In this document: piece by piece, positions 37,736-46,371 of the stretch
How positions within the stretch are numbered: the first letter of the stretch is position 1
Layout: each line of letters opens with the position of its first letter
Assembly: GCF_018986915.1 (NCBI RefSeq)
Contig: NZ_CP076723.1
Span: 3,996,228-4,060,227 of the forward strand
Length of the DNA stretch: 64,000 nt
Direction of reading: 5' to 3'
Source: Geomonas oryzisoli
GTDB taxonomy: Bacteria; Desulfobacterota; Desulfuromonadia; Geobacterales; Geobacteraceae
Made by a program: the position numbers and the translations under genes
The notes under the pieces: model-generated
Databases searched by the model: none
What the model saw: only the letters and a program-made list of their open reading frames with translations
Told to the model about the DNA's origin: nothing

Positions 37736-39751
37736 CTAGTGCTCTTCAGTGTGTCCGCCGGTCATGCCGGCGCTGAAGGTGTGGCAGTTGCTGCAGTCAT
37801 ACCCTTTGCCCTGAACGTGCCTGCTGTGGACGGAGTTGGCGCTGGTGAAGGTCTCCCTGCTGTGGCAGTTGTCGCACAGCGTGGTGACCGGCTCTTTCAG
37901 CGGGTAGCCGGTGCCGTGGCAGGCCGCGCAGTTCTTGCGGTCGCGGTGGTTGCTGTGCAGGCTGGTGAAGCTCGTATAGCTCTTGAGCGAGTGGCAGACA
38001 TCGCACATCTGCGCGGTGGTGCCACGGCGGGTGTAGCCCAGGGTCGAGAACGGAATCCTGTTGGCGCCGGTGGTGATCTGCGGATGGCAGCCGCCGTTGG
38101 CGCAGGAAACCGCGGTGGTCTTGGGACCGACGCCGTGGAAGATGCCTTCGTACTGCTCGGTCGGGATGAAGGTGTGGGCGTTGTAGGTCATCCCCTGTGC
38201 TGCGGCGCCCAGTTGGATGGCGGTGGTCACGTCGCCGGTCTCAAAGGCGTACTTGTTCTTCAAAGGCAGCAGCTGTTTGGTGGTGGTCTCCATCGGCTGG
38301 GAACCGGTGTGGAGCTTGAAGGGGAACAGTTTGGAGTACTTGCCGGCCGGGTCCTCGAAGGCGCCGTCGGGCTTGCTGATCACTTGGACTCCGCGGGCAT
38401 CGAGGCTGGCCGGATCCTTGAACTTGTAGAAGTGGCTGAAGCCGTTGAACCAGGCGTAGGTCGGCATGACGTTGGTGGCCTTGATCATGGTCGGATCCCA
38501 CAGCGCCTTGGCGGTATCGATCTCCATGACGGACCAGTCACGGTTCATGTCGGTGGGGATGGTCTTGGCGAAGGTCGGCACGTGGCAGACCGAGCAGTTG
38601 ACTTTGTCGCTGTGGCGGTTCAGGTCGGTGTAGCTCACGTTGGTAGAGCGGTGCGGGATGCGGGAGTGGCAGTTCTCGCAAGAGAGCGGCGTGGTGCTGT
38701 CGAGGGCGCGCATGTCGGAGCCGCGTCCGGCCATCTTGTGGTTGGTGGTCCGGTGGCACTCCTGGCAGGGGAAGTTCTGCCCGTCGCTGCCCATGTGCAC
38801 ATCGTAGGCCTTGGTGCAGGTCTTGTTGGTGGACTCGATGTCGCCGCGCTTGTAGTTGTCGCCGCCGCCGGACTTCTCATGGCAGCGCATGCATGCCGCA
38901 CGGGTCGGACGGATCACGTTCTGCGCGATGGACAGCACGTTGAGGCCGTCGGCCGGGGCCATGGAGAAGGTGAGGTCGGCGTTCTGGACCACCTTCCTGG
39001 AGTAGCCGTTGCCGTGGCACATGAGACAGTCGATGTTCTCGAGCTGGGCCTGGCTGGAGGTGGTGGAGGGCTTGAGACCGTTGCCGGCATGGCAGACCGC
39101 GCAGCCGCCGGGGCCGGTGGTGCCGTCGGTCTTGGCGAAGATGGTCAGCCAGTTCATGTCCGGCTGGATGCAGAAGTTGTTGATGCCGCCCAGCTTCGAG
39201 GCCTTGGAACCGGAGGCGGCCAGCTCGATCGCTTTCTGGTTGTCACCGGTCCACTGGTAATGTACGGAACCGAACATCGCGGTTGCCTGGGCAGCGTGGC
39301 AGGCGCTGGTGATGCAGGTGGCGGGACCGTTGTACGCGGTCACGTAGCTTACGTGGCTCGGCACCGGGAGCTGCACCTTGAAGGTGGTGGAGCCGGTACC
39401 GGTGTTGCCGCTGGTGTCGGTAAAGCTGACCGTCGCGGTGTAGGTCCCCTTGGGCGCGGAGCTGGAGAGGGTGTAGTTATAGTAGGCGAAGCCGGTGTAG
39501 GGGTCTTTGCTCATGGCGACGCCGTTCAAAAGCGTGGTGCCGCTGGGATTCTTGATGGTGACGTTGGCGTAGCGGATGCTGCCCGTGGTGATCCTGGTGG
39601 TGCCGTTTTCTGCGTTGGCCTTGACGGTGACGACGGAGCTCTGGCCGTAGTTCAGCTTGTTGGTCGCCGTCTGCACCGACAGCGTCGCGCCGAAAGCGGT
39701 CCCGTAGAAGGATGCCAGCAGCACGCCCCCTACCAAAACGGATTTCTTCAT
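37736..39751 (-). CDS. Dodecahaem-type exported c-type cytochrome with N-terminal Ig-like domain
   Basis: Periplasmic or outer-surface electron carrier of 671 residues. The signal peptide (about 1-22, ending FGA) precedes an Ig/cadherin-like domain (about 23-125). I count ten CXXCH motifs: CAVCH, CLMCH, CMRCH, CQECH, CENCH, CSVCH, CDVCH, CAACH, CDNCH and CSNCH. Two CX4CH motifs, CITSACH and CANGGCH, are also present, so up to twelve haems may bind. No lipobox is present. AAGGAGG places the start at ATG 39751. Large multihaem proteins of this type conduct electrons to extracellular acceptors in Geobacter relatives; the closest named Omc cannot be told from sequence alone. No porin or redox partner gene is adjacent. 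Confidence 0.92.
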   Translation of the reverse strand: MKKSVLVGGVLLASFYGTAFGATLSVQTATNKLNYGQSSVVTVKANAENGTTRITTGSIRYANVTIKNPSGTTLLNGVAMSKDPYTGFAYYNYTLSSSAPKGTYTATVSFTDTSGNTGTGSTTFKVQLPVPSHVSYVTAYNGPATCITSACHAAQATAMFGSVHYQWTGDNQKAIELAASGSKASKLGGINNFCIQPDMNWLTIFAKTDGTTGPGGCAVCHAGNGLKPSTTSSQAQLENIDCLMCHGNGYSRKVVQNADLTFSMAPADGLNVLSIAQNVIRPTRAACMRCHEKSGGGDNYKRGDIESTNKTCTKAYDVHMGSDGQNFPCQECHRTTNHKMAGRGSDMRALDSTTPLSCENCHSRIPHRSTNVSYTDLNRHSDKVNCSVCHVPTFAKTIPTDMNRDWSVMEIDTAKALWDPTMIKATNVMPTYAWFNGFSHFYKFKDPASLDARGVQVISKPDGAFEDPAGKYSKLFPFKLHTGSQPMETTTKQLLPLKNKYAFETGDVTTAIQLGAAAQGMTYNAHTFIPTEQYEGIFHGVGPKTTAVSCANGGCHPQITTGANRIPFSTLGYTRRGTTAQMCDVCHSLKSYTSFTSLHSNHRDRKNCAACHGTGYPLKEPVTTLCDNCHSRETFTSANSVHSRHVQGKGYDCSNCHTFSAGMTGGHTEEH

Positions 39752-39798
39752 GTCTGCCTCCTTGGAATTATTCCCTGCAGTGATGAATCGACAGTCTT

Positions 39799-39810
39799 CC
39801 GTGGCCACGG
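39799..39810. promoter_or_regulatory. 12-bp palindrome in the cytochrome leader
   Basis: CCGTGGCCACGG is fully self-complementary, 48 bp upstream of the cytochrome start. It could be an operator or a chance site. The rest of the 39752-40077 gap also holds a weak AGGTG/CACCT-TTTTT hairpin (39928-39949) and GGTGT-ttt-ACACC (39951-39963). Confidence 0.35.
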
Positions 39811-39999
39811 TTGCTGTTTTCACAAACCTCCGCCAATAAGCAACCCTTATACCAACTCGCTTCGCGGTAATAACTGCCCGTTTTCTCTAATTAATTTTTT
39901 GACGACTCGCATCAGGCGACCGGCACTAGGTGGGGCTCCTCACCTTTTTGGGTGTTTTACACCACAAGTTAGGGTGAAATGCCTATCAGAACTGAAACG

Positions 40000-40028
40000 T
40001 TGACATGCCAAGGTAAATTTCATACAAA
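40000..40028 (+). promoter_or_regulatory. Sigma-70-type promoter of the TolB-like gene
   Basis: TTGACA (40000-40005), a 17-bp spacer and TACAAA (40023-40028). It predicts a start near 40035 and a leader of about 43 nt before the gene at 40078. Confidence 0.6.
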
Positions 40029-40077
40029 AGCAGGCGGCTCAAACAGCCTGACAACGTCCCCCAAAGCGAGGAACCCA

Positions 40078-41040
40078 ATGAAGAAGACCATCTGCCTGCT
40101 CATCGCATCCCTGCTGATCGGCTCCTGGTGCAGCGCCCAGGACATCCCGGTCAAACAGATCAGCTCCGGAGTAGGCACCAGGCAGTTTCCCGACGTCTAC
40201 GGAAACCGTGTGGTCTGGCAGGATACCCGCGACGGCAAGGCCGACATCTACCTCTATGACATTGAGACCGGCACGGAAACTCGGATCACCCAAGGTGGGG
40301 ACAACCACAAGAAGCCCCGCATCTACGGCAACAGGATCTACTGGCAGGATTACCGCAACGGGACGTCGGACATCTACATGTACGACATCGCCGAGGGGAA
40401 GGAAGAGCCGGTAGTGCTTTCCGCCACTCCCAAGGTGGACCTGGCCGTATCGGATCGCTACCTGGCCTATACCGAGATGAACGAAGGCAAGGCGACGGTC
40501 TGCCTCCTTGATCTGATGACCAGGAAGGAAAAGCGCATGGAAGCCGGGCAGGCAGGCCAAGGTTTTGCCGCACTTGGAATCGACTACCTGGCCTGGAAGG
40601 ATGAGCGTAACGATTCAGGAGATATCTACCTCTACGATCTGCCCAAAGGGAAGGAGCAGCGGGTGACTTCCAATCCGGAGGCCCAGTGGTCCCCCTCGGT
40701 CTACGACAACCTGGTGGTCTGGGAGGACAACCGCAACAAGGACGTGCTCCCCAACTACGACATCTACCTCTACGACATCAACAGCAGACAGGAGCGCAGG
40801 CTCACCACGAGCGACGCCAACCAGCGCTTCCCGCGCATATGGGGCACCAAGGTGGCGTTTGTCGACAACTCAAAGGGTGAACTGGAGAACATCCATGTCC
40901 TGGACCTGGTCACCGGAAAAGAGACCCCGCTCGCCGGCTGCAGCCAGGACCGGTACACGCCCGCAATCTACGGCGACTACGTTGTCTTCAGCGACTTGAA
41001 CGGGATCTACCTTGCTGACATAGGCAACTCCAGGCGCTGA
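40078..41040 (+). CDS. Exported TolB-like beta-propeller protein
   Basis: Periplasmic protein of 320 residues with a signal peptide (about 1-20, ending CSA). The rest is made of about six repeats of 45-50 residues, each with the pattern YGNRVVWQDTRDGKADIYLYD followed by a GTETRIT-like strand. This is the PD40/TolB six-bladed propeller signature; the repeat DIYLYD occurs several times. GAGGAA supports ATG 40078. It lies upstream of pal on the same strand, with one small gene between them. Pal-TolB are partners in other bacteria, but this protein lacks TolB's N-terminal domain, so it is probably not the orthologue. Confidence 0.82.
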   Translation: MKKTICLLIASLLIGSWCSAQDIPVKQISSGVGTRQFPDVYGNRVVWQDTRDGKADIYLYDIETGTETRITQGGDNHKKPRIYGNRIYWQDYRNGTSDIYMYDIAEGKEEPVVLSATPKVDLAVSDRYLAYTEMNEGKATVCLLDLMTRKEKRMEAGQAGQGFAALGIDYLAWKDERNDSGDIYLYDLPKGKEQRVTSNPEAQWSPSVYDNLVVWEDNRNKDVLPNYDIYLYDINSRQERRLTTSDANQRFPRIWGTKVAFVDNSKGELENIHVLDLVTGKETPLAGCSQDRYTPAIYGDYVVFSDLNGIYLADIGNSRR

Positions 41041-41065
41041 CACCGTCACCGGTCGCGACTTCTCA

Positions 41066-41084
41066 ATCGCTGCGGTGCAGCGAT
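41066..41084 (+). terminator. Small stem-loop after the TolB-like gene
   Basis: ATCGCTGC-ggt-GCAGCGAT, 8-bp perfect arms followed by GGTCTT, 25 bp after the stop. No U-run, so termination is uncertain. Confidence 0.45.
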
Positions 41085-41162
41085 GGTCTTGCCCAAACAT
41101 GAAATGATCAGGCGCAGCTTCAGGGGACTGACAGGTGGGCCGCAGCTGCCTAAAGTAGCCGG

Positions 41163-41191
41163 TTGTGTTTCCGCTGCAGATGCGCTATAAC
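41163..41191 (+). promoter_or_regulatory. Sigma-70-type promoter before a small membrane protein gene
   Basis: TTGTGT, 17-bp spacer, TATAAC (41186-41191). Predicted start near 41198, about 32 nt ahead of ATG 41230; it may also serve pal and the TPR gene. Confidence 0.5.
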
Positions 41192-41229
41192 CCTCTGGTT
41201 CGCTGCAATCTTTGCGCAGACACAGAGCT

Positions 41230-41565
41230 ATGATCTACAAGAACCTGAGCCATAGAAGTCTCCTGGTGCTGGTCACCTGCCTCACTTCGATCTGCATCCT
41301 TACCTTCGGGATGCGCGGTCCGGACCTGTCGCGTCCGAACCGCCCCAAACCAAAGCCTCGCGCGTACCTTGAGGAGCAGTTCAAGAAGTCGCAGGAGACG
41401 GTTGCCAAGAAGTCCCTGGACCAGATCCATGCGGAGCCGGCGCCGAGCTGCGAGCCGGTTCTGCATGCCGCACTTTGCACCGTTTTCCCGCCCATTACCC
41501 AGGGCGTGGGCGCCTCCCCGGTTTTCTCCAACCTTTCGCGGGCACCTCCCGTCACCGCTGCCTGA
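41230..41565 (+). CDS. Small hypothetical single-pass membrane protein
   Basis: A 111-residue protein of no recognised family. One hydrophobic segment (about 10-28, SLLVLVTCLTSICILTFG) near the N-terminus could be an anchor or uncleaved signal. It is followed by a Pro/Arg/Lys-rich linker and two Cys residues (SCEP, ALCTV). Codon third positions are GC-rich as in neighbouring genes, and a plausible promoter lies upstream, but the Shine-Dalgarno is weak. It lies 117 bp before pal on the same strand. The function is unknown, and it could be a spurious frame. Confidence 0.45.
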   Translation: MIYKNLSHRSLLVLVTCLTSICILTFGMRGPDLSRPNRPKPKPRAYLEEQFKKSQETVAKKSLDQIHAEPAPSCEPVLHAALCTVFPPITQGVGASPVFSNLSRAPPVTAA

Positions 41566-41682
41566 CATCCCCTATCAGGCACCACAACGCCTGTCATCAC
41601 CACTGTGCATGAACAGCGCTCGCTTGCCGCCCGCGCGCGCTTTGTCGCGCTCGAACAACCAAACCAACAAGGGAGGAACTCC

Positions 41683-42282
41683 ATGAAAAAAACTCTGAAA
41701 CGACTGGCACCGGTCCTTTGCACCGGCGTATTCATCTTTAGCGGCTGCGCTAAACAGCAGGCGGTCAAGTCCGACCAGCCCGTCGCACCTTCGGCGACCA
41801 CCCAGCAGGCGGCGCCCGCCAAGGTCCAGGCACCCGCTGCGCCGCAACAGGCAATGCCGATGACGACCGCGCTCCCCGCTACCAGCATCAAGGCGGAGCC
41901 GATCCAGTCGCAGCCCGCGGCACTGACCAACAACGAGGCCGCCCTCGCCGGCGCGCTGGAAAAAATCTACTTCGATTTCGACTCCGACGTGCTGAGCGAT
42001 GCCGCCAGGAAGACCCTGACCGAAAACTACGCCAAGCTGAAGGCGACGCCCAACGTGAAGATCCGGATCGAGGGGAACTGCGACGAGCGTGGCTCGGATG
42101 AGTACAACCTGGCACTCAGCGAGCGCCGCGCCCAGTCTGCGATGAAATACCTGGTGTCCCTGGGCATCCCCGCCAGCCGCCTCTCCACCATCGGCTACGG
42201 CGAAGAGAAGCCCGCCGTGGCCGGCCACGACGAGGCCGCCTGGGCCAAGAACAGGCGCGACGAGTTCAGCATCAACAAATAG
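41683..42282 (+). CDS. pal: Peptidoglycan-associated lipoprotein Pal (OmpA C-terminal domain)
   Basis: Outer-membrane lipoprotein of 199 residues that binds peptidoglycan. The signal peptide ends in the lipobox FSGC (about residue 22). An Ala/Pro/Gln-rich linker (about 25-85) leads to the OmpA-like domain, beginning KIYFDFDSDVLS and containing the peptidoglycan-binding pattern IEGNCDERGSDEYNLALSERRA. GGGAGG supports the ATG. It is 22 bp before a TPR protein. In the classic system Pal works with TolQRAB; no tolQRA genes are seen here, so they would lie elsewhere. Confidence 0.92.
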   Translation: MKKTLKRLAPVLCTGVFIFSGCAKQQAVKSDQPVAPSATTQQAAPAKVQAPAAPQQAMPMTTALPATSIKAEPIQSQPAALTNNEAALAGALEKIYFDFDSDVLSDAARKTLTENYAKLKATPNVKIRIEGNCDERGSDEYNLALSERRAQSAMKYLVSLGIPASRLSTIGYGEEKPAVAGHDEAAWAKNRRDEFSINK

Positions 42283-42304
42283 ATAGAACGGAAGGAGGGG
42301 CCGC

Positions 42305-44215
42305 ATGTCGGCCCCTCAACGTTTTAAGGTCATTAACATGAGCCAAATATTTTTACGCCGGTCCCTACAGGCCGGCCTGATCCTGCTCGCCTTTCTTTGC
42401 ATGGGCTTCACTTGGGGCGGCAAGGATAAGTGCACCGAAGCGCGGGAAGCCGTTGACAAAATAGCACCCGAAACCCCGGCAGCCGAGCGGGCCGAAACTG
42501 AAAAGAAGGTCCACGCGCTTTGCCGCGACGGAGCAGCGGCACTGTACCTCAAGGCGGTTTCCCTTGAGGCAGACGGAAAAAGTGACGAGGCAATGGCTGC
42601 CTACCGCGACGCTTTTGCCAAGGATCGTCAACTCCTCCAGGCCCAGGGGCGCCTCGGGCTCTTGCTGCTGGCCAAAGGGAACCGCGAAGAGGCATCGGTA
42701 CCCCTTTTCGAGGCGTCCAGGCAGTCCGGCGACCCGCGCTACACCCGCGCCCTTGCCGACATATTCCTGGAAGGGAAGCTGTACGCGCTGGCCCTGAGCC
42801 AGTACCTCGCGGCCCAGCCTGCCTTTGCCGACGACGTCAACCTCTTCCTCGGGCTCGCCCGCAGCTACACCGGCCTGGGCGATCAGCAGCACGCGCTGGC
42901 ATCGCTACAGGAGGCCCTGCGCCTGCAACCAACCAACGTAACGGTCCAACTCGAATTGGCCGCCCTGTACCAAGAGACTCGCCATTACGACCAGGCGGCT
43001 GCTCACCTGCGCGAGGCGATCCGCGAGGATCCGGGCAACGCCAATGCTCATTTCAGGCTGGCACAGCTTCTGGAGGTGACGGGCAAGCGGGAAGAGGCCG
43101 AGCAGGAATACGCGCGAGCCGGGGTGCAGCGCACCGTCACGGTAGCCGACCACCTCAAGCGGGCCGCGAGATACGAGGGTGCCGGCGACCTCGCGCTGGC
43201 CGCCGCCGAGTACACGGCGCTGCTGGTTAAGAATCCGGACACGGCGGGGGTACGGGAGAAGCTGGGTGACGCCCAAATGGCGGCCGGTCGGGATGCCGAA
43301 GCGATCTCGGCCTACGAAGACGCCCTGCGGCGGAAGGAGGATTCCACCCGGCTGCGCTACCACCTGGGCACTCTCTACGAGCGCAAGGGGGATCTCGATG
43401 AGGCAGTGGCCAACTTCGCAGCCGCGCTGCGGCTCGACCAGGGCAATAGCGAGGCCCGCAGGCGGCTGGCAGACATCCGCACTCTGCGCGGCGAGTTGGA
43501 TGAAGCCATCGCTTCCTACCGCGAACTCGTGTCCCGGCAGACGGACAACCCCATCAACTACCTGAAGCTCGCCCGACTGCTGGAGAAACGACACGCGTAC
43601 AAGGAGGCGGCGGCCGCCTATGACAAGGCGCTCTCCCTCGACTCGTCCAACAGCGAGGCCCATCGCAGCGTCGCGTTCCTGCTACTGCGCATGAAGCAGC
43701 CCGAACCGGCGGAGCACCACCTGCGCGACGCCCTGAAGCTCGACCCGGCTAATGCACAGGCACGCGACGCGCTGATCTCGCTCCTCGTGAAACAGAAGCG
43801 TTACGATGACGTCGTCGTTCTGCTGGAAGAGGATGCGCAGCTCAACCCGCAAAGCGCCGACAGCCAGTACCGCCTGGGGGTCGTCTATGCTTTCAAGCGG
43901 CAAGACGACAAGGCTCTGCAGCAGTTCGACGCCGCGCTGAAGATAAAACCCGATCACGCCCGGGCACTGAACGCGCGAGGGAAGATCTTCCTCAAGCAGG
44001 GCGACCAGGAAAAGGCGAAGGAGGCGTTCGCTGCCGCCAGAGCGGCCGACCCGGACCTACTGGAGCCGGTCGAACTGTGGAGCAAGCTGAACGTTACCAG
44101 CAAAAAGCACATCGAGAAGAAGAAATCACATGAAGGGAAGCAGAGGGCGAGATCCAGGAAGAAGAGCGAACCCAAAAAGATCAGCTCGAAGAAAAGATCG
44201 AAGTCCAAACGGTGA
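42305..44215 (+). CDS. Exported TPR-repeat protein with Lys-rich tail
   Basis: Protein of 636 residues with an N-terminal hydrophobic signal-like helix (about 17-36). At least a dozen tetratricopeptide repeats fill residues about 75-590; examples are ALASLQEALRLQPTNVTVQ and AAAAYDKALSLDSSNSEAHR. The C-terminal 45 residues are strongly basic, KKHIEKKKSHEGKQRARSRK in part. AAGGAGG at 42292 supports ATG 42305; ATG 42338 is an alternative that better fits a signal peptide. It is likely co-transcribed with pal (22-bp gap) and probably acts as an envelope scaffold. The partner is unknown. A strong terminator follows. Confidence 0.85.
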   Translation: MSAPQRFKVINMSQIFLRRSLQAGLILLAFLCMGFTWGGKDKCTEAREAVDKIAPETPAAERAETEKKVHALCRDGAAALYLKAVSLEADGKSDEAMAAYRDAFAKDRQLLQAQGRLGLLLLAKGNREEASVPLFEASRQSGDPRYTRALADIFLEGKLYALALSQYLAAQPAFADDVNLFLGLARSYTGLGDQQHALASLQEALRLQPTNVTVQLELAALYQETRHYDQAAAHLREAIREDPGNANAHFRLAQLLEVTGKREEAEQEYARAGVQRTVTVADHLKRAARYEGAGDLALAAAEYTALLVKNPDTAGVREKLGDAQMAAGRDAEAISAYEDALRRKEDSTRLRYHLGTLYERKGDLDEAVANFAAALRLDQGNSEARRRLADIRTLRGELDEAIASYRELVSRQTDNPINYLKLARLLEKRHAYKEAAAAYDKALSLDSSNSEAHRSVAFLLLRMKQPEPAEHHLRDALKLDPANAQARDALISLLVKQKRYDDVVVLLEEDAQLNPQSADSQYRLGVVYAFKRQDDKALQQFDAALKIKPDHARALNARGKIFLKQGDQEKAKEAFAAARAADPDLLEPVELWSKLNVTSKKHIEKKKSHEGKQRARSRKKSEPKKISSKKRSKSKR

Positions 44216-44242
44216 CGTGCCGAAGCGGCAGGAACCAATGAG

Positions 44243-44270
44243 GGAGGCGCCGGGCCGGCGCCTCCTTTTT
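44243..44270. terminator. Intrinsic terminator between the TPR gene and nhaA
   Basis: GGAGGCGCC-ggGcc-GGCGCCTCC followed by TTTTT on the plus strand. It closes the pal-TPR transcript and lies just before the nhaA 3' end on the other strand. Confidence 0.9.
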
Positions 44271-44277
44271 CTCACCT

Positions 44278-45441
44278 TCATCTCACCCTGGCCCCGGTCC
44301 CGTTCCTCAAAATCAGGTAGCCGGTCCCGCCTGCCAGCACCGAAGCCACCAGGATGCTAAGTTTGGAGCCGATCAGGAGTTGATCGTCTTCGAAAGCGAG
44401 CGTGGTTATGAATATGGACATGGTAAAGCCGATGCCACCAAGCATCCCCGCCCCCACCACATGCCTCCAGCGTACGCCGGCCGGCAGCGCGGACAACTTC
44501 CATCTGACCGCCAGGTAGCTGAACAGCCATATCCCTAAAGGCTTCCCGATCAGCAACCCCATCATGATGCCGAGGCTGTTGGCCGTCACCACCGAATCCA
44601 GCCAGCGCTCCGGGAGCCTAAGCCCTGTATTGGCCAAAGCAAACAGCGGCATGATGACGAAGCCCACCGGCTTGTGCAGGAAGTGCTGCAGCCTGTATGA
44701 CGGAGATGCCCCGTCCCCGGAGCGGAACGGAACCGCGAAGGCGAGGAGCACCCCCGCGATGGTGGCATGAACACCGGATTGCAGCATCAGGTACCACATG
44801 AGCAGCCCAACCGGCAAAAAGATGGAAAGCCTGCTCAATCCAAAACGGTTCAGGGCCAGTAACAGCGCGAAAACCGCCAAGGCCGCCACCAGGTGCGGTA
44901 TCGACAACCCCGCTGCGTAGAACAAAGCGATCACCACTATGGCGCCGAGATCATCGATGATGGCCAGGGCCACCAGGAAGACCTTCAGCGTCGAGGGGAT
45001 CCTCTTTTTCAGAAAGGACAGGATCCCTATGGCGAAGGCGATGTCGGTCGCGGTAGGGATACCGGCCCCCTTTGCAGTCGCGGTGCCGTGATTGAGGAGG
45101 AAGTGGATCACAGCGGGGACCGCCATGCCCCCAACTGCCGCCACTATGGGAAGCAAGGCCTTTTTGTGGTCGGTAAGCTCCCCGACGTACAGTTCCCGTT
45201 CTATCTCGAGCCCGATCAAAAGGAAGAAGACGGCCATCAGCCCATCGTTGATCCAGTGCTGCAAGGTATGCCCAAGGAATTCGGCATGCCAAAGACGGCC
45301 ATAGGCGTCGGCCAAGGGAGAGTTCGCCAAAGTGATGGCGACAACCGTGGCCAGGAACAGGACCACCCCCGAGGACATCTCGCTCTCCAGGAACTCGGCG
45401 AACAGCCCGGCAAGCTTTCTTTTGCCTCTTTCAATGGTCAT
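44278..45441 (-). CDS. nhaA: Na+/H+ antiporter NhaA
   Basis: Inner-membrane sodium/proton antiporter of 387 residues, the usual NhaA length, with about 12 helices. The paired aspartates needed for transport are in LAIIDDLGAIVVIALF. The unwound-helix motif TATDIAFAIGIL and GLMAVFFLLIGLEIERELYVGEL at the N-terminal half are NhaA hallmarks. AGGGGA precedes the ATG. It starts 31 bp after ablB and is the last gene of the eight-gene run that also makes trehalose and acetyl-beta-lysine. That context supports a role in salt and pH homeostasis. Confidence 0.94.
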   Translation of the reverse strand: MTIERGKRKLAGLFAEFLESEMSSGVVLFLATVVAITLANSPLADAYGRLWHAEFLGHTLQHWINDGLMAVFFLLIGLEIERELYVGELTDHKKALLPIVAAVGGMAVPAVIHFLLNHGTATAKGAGIPTATDIAFAIGILSFLKKRIPSTLKVFLVALAIIDDLGAIVVIALFYAAGLSIPHLVAALAVFALLLALNRFGLSRLSIFLPVGLLMWYLMLQSGVHATIAGVLLAFAVPFRSGDGASPSYRLQHFLHKPVGFVIMPLFALANTGLRLPERWLDSVVTANSLGIMMGLLIGKPLGIWLFSYLAVRWKLSALPAGVRWRHVVGAGMLGGIGFTMSIFITTLAFEDDQLLIGSKLSILVASVLAGGTGYLILRNGTGARVR

Positions 45442-45472
45442 GTTCGTCCCCTACGGGAGGTTGATTGTGCCA

Positions 45473-46354
45473 TCAGGCCGGGCTCGACGGAAAAACCGAA
45501 CTCCAGGCGAGGGCCGGATCGTCGCCCAGTGCCTTGTACCAGACATTGACGCTCTCAAGGGTACCGTAAATATTGGTGCTGTTGGTGAGGGTACCGCCGT
45601 AACAGTACCCCCCCCTGGCAAAGGTGATGTTGATGCCGGGGGCGTAGGCGCGCACCGCCGACCACAGCAGCCTGACCCCCAGCGGACTCAAGGCCTGGGC
45701 CATGCCCTGCAGCAGCAGCAAGGCATGCCCCCGGCCCCGGTGCTGCGGGTGAACCGCAAAGTGGGCCAGTTCGCCGCTGCCGGAGGCGGCGTCGAGGTGT
45801 GCCGCGCACATGGCGACGGGGGCCTCTGCGACCCACACCCCCAGAAAAAGATCCCCCCTGTTCAGGGCGGCCTCCAAAAAACGGGGGTCGTGGACGGCGG
45901 CAGGCTTGGCCACCCCCACCTCGCCGTAAAGGGCGGCCACCCGGTCAACGTCCGCCGCTTGGGCCAGCCGCAGCGTCCCCCCTTCGGCCAGCGTCACTGC
46001 AGGGGCCGGGGGCTGCAACTCGGTGGTAGCCAGGACCGCGTTGCGCAGCATCGGCGCCCGCTCCAGCATCTGCTCCTTGACGAAGAATCTGGTCATGAAA
46101 CAGCCGGTGTCGCCCTCGCCGTAAAAGTGCGGGATCGCCGCCTCCAGCTGGTAACCGGCTGCGACGAAATGGCGGGCGTGGGCCGCCGCAATCCTGGCGC
46201 ATACCTTGGTGTACCCTCGGGAAATGGCCACCCGCTCCAGGTCGGCGACGATGCCCGGTGCGTCCCCCGGATCGAGGTGCACAAGGACCGCCTGTCCGTC
46301 ACGGCGGTCATGGCGCAAAAGCGATTTCCCCATCTTTTCGATCTCGTCTGTCAT
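45473..46354 (-). CDS. ablB: Beta-lysine N-acetyltransferase (AblB)
   Basis: GNAT-family enzyme of 293 residues that acetylates beta-lysine to N-epsilon-acetyl-beta-lysine, a compatible solute of methanogens and some bacteria. The acetyl-CoA site is in VHPQHRGRGHALLLLQ (about residues 210-225), and the AblB-like N-terminal region has HFYGEGDTGCFMTRFF. The C-terminus INITFARGGYCYGGTLTNSTNI fits the family. GGGAGA precedes the ATG at 46354; a longer frame overlapping otsB is not supported. AblA (lysine 2,3-aminomutase), which makes the substrate, is not in the window. It follows otsB by 17 bp and precedes nhaA by 31 bp. Confidence 0.87.
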   Translation of the reverse strand: MTDEIEKMGKSLLRHDRRDGQAVLVHLDPGDAPGIVADLERVAISRGYTKVCARIAAAHARHFVAAGYQLEAAIPHFYGEGDTGCFMTRFFVKEQMLERAPMLRNAVLATTELQPPAPAVTLAEGGTLRLAQAADVDRVAALYGEVGVAKPAAVHDPRFLEAALNRGDLFLGVWVAEAPVAMCAAHLDAASGSGELAHFAVHPQHRGRGHALLLLQGMAQALSPLGVRLLWSAVRAYAPGINITFARGGYCYGGTLTNSTNIYGTLESVNVWYKALGDDPALAWSSVFPSSPA

Positions 46355-46371
46355 GCTTTTCTCCCGTCCAC

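Noticed and set aside
37739-40003. Long open frame (754 codons) on the plus strand opposite the cytochrome gene
   Set aside because: Its product is low-complexity Ala/Gly/Val-rich, has no ribosome site, and the opposite strand encodes twelve haem motifs with a signal peptide and a clear start. High GC makes such shadow frames common.
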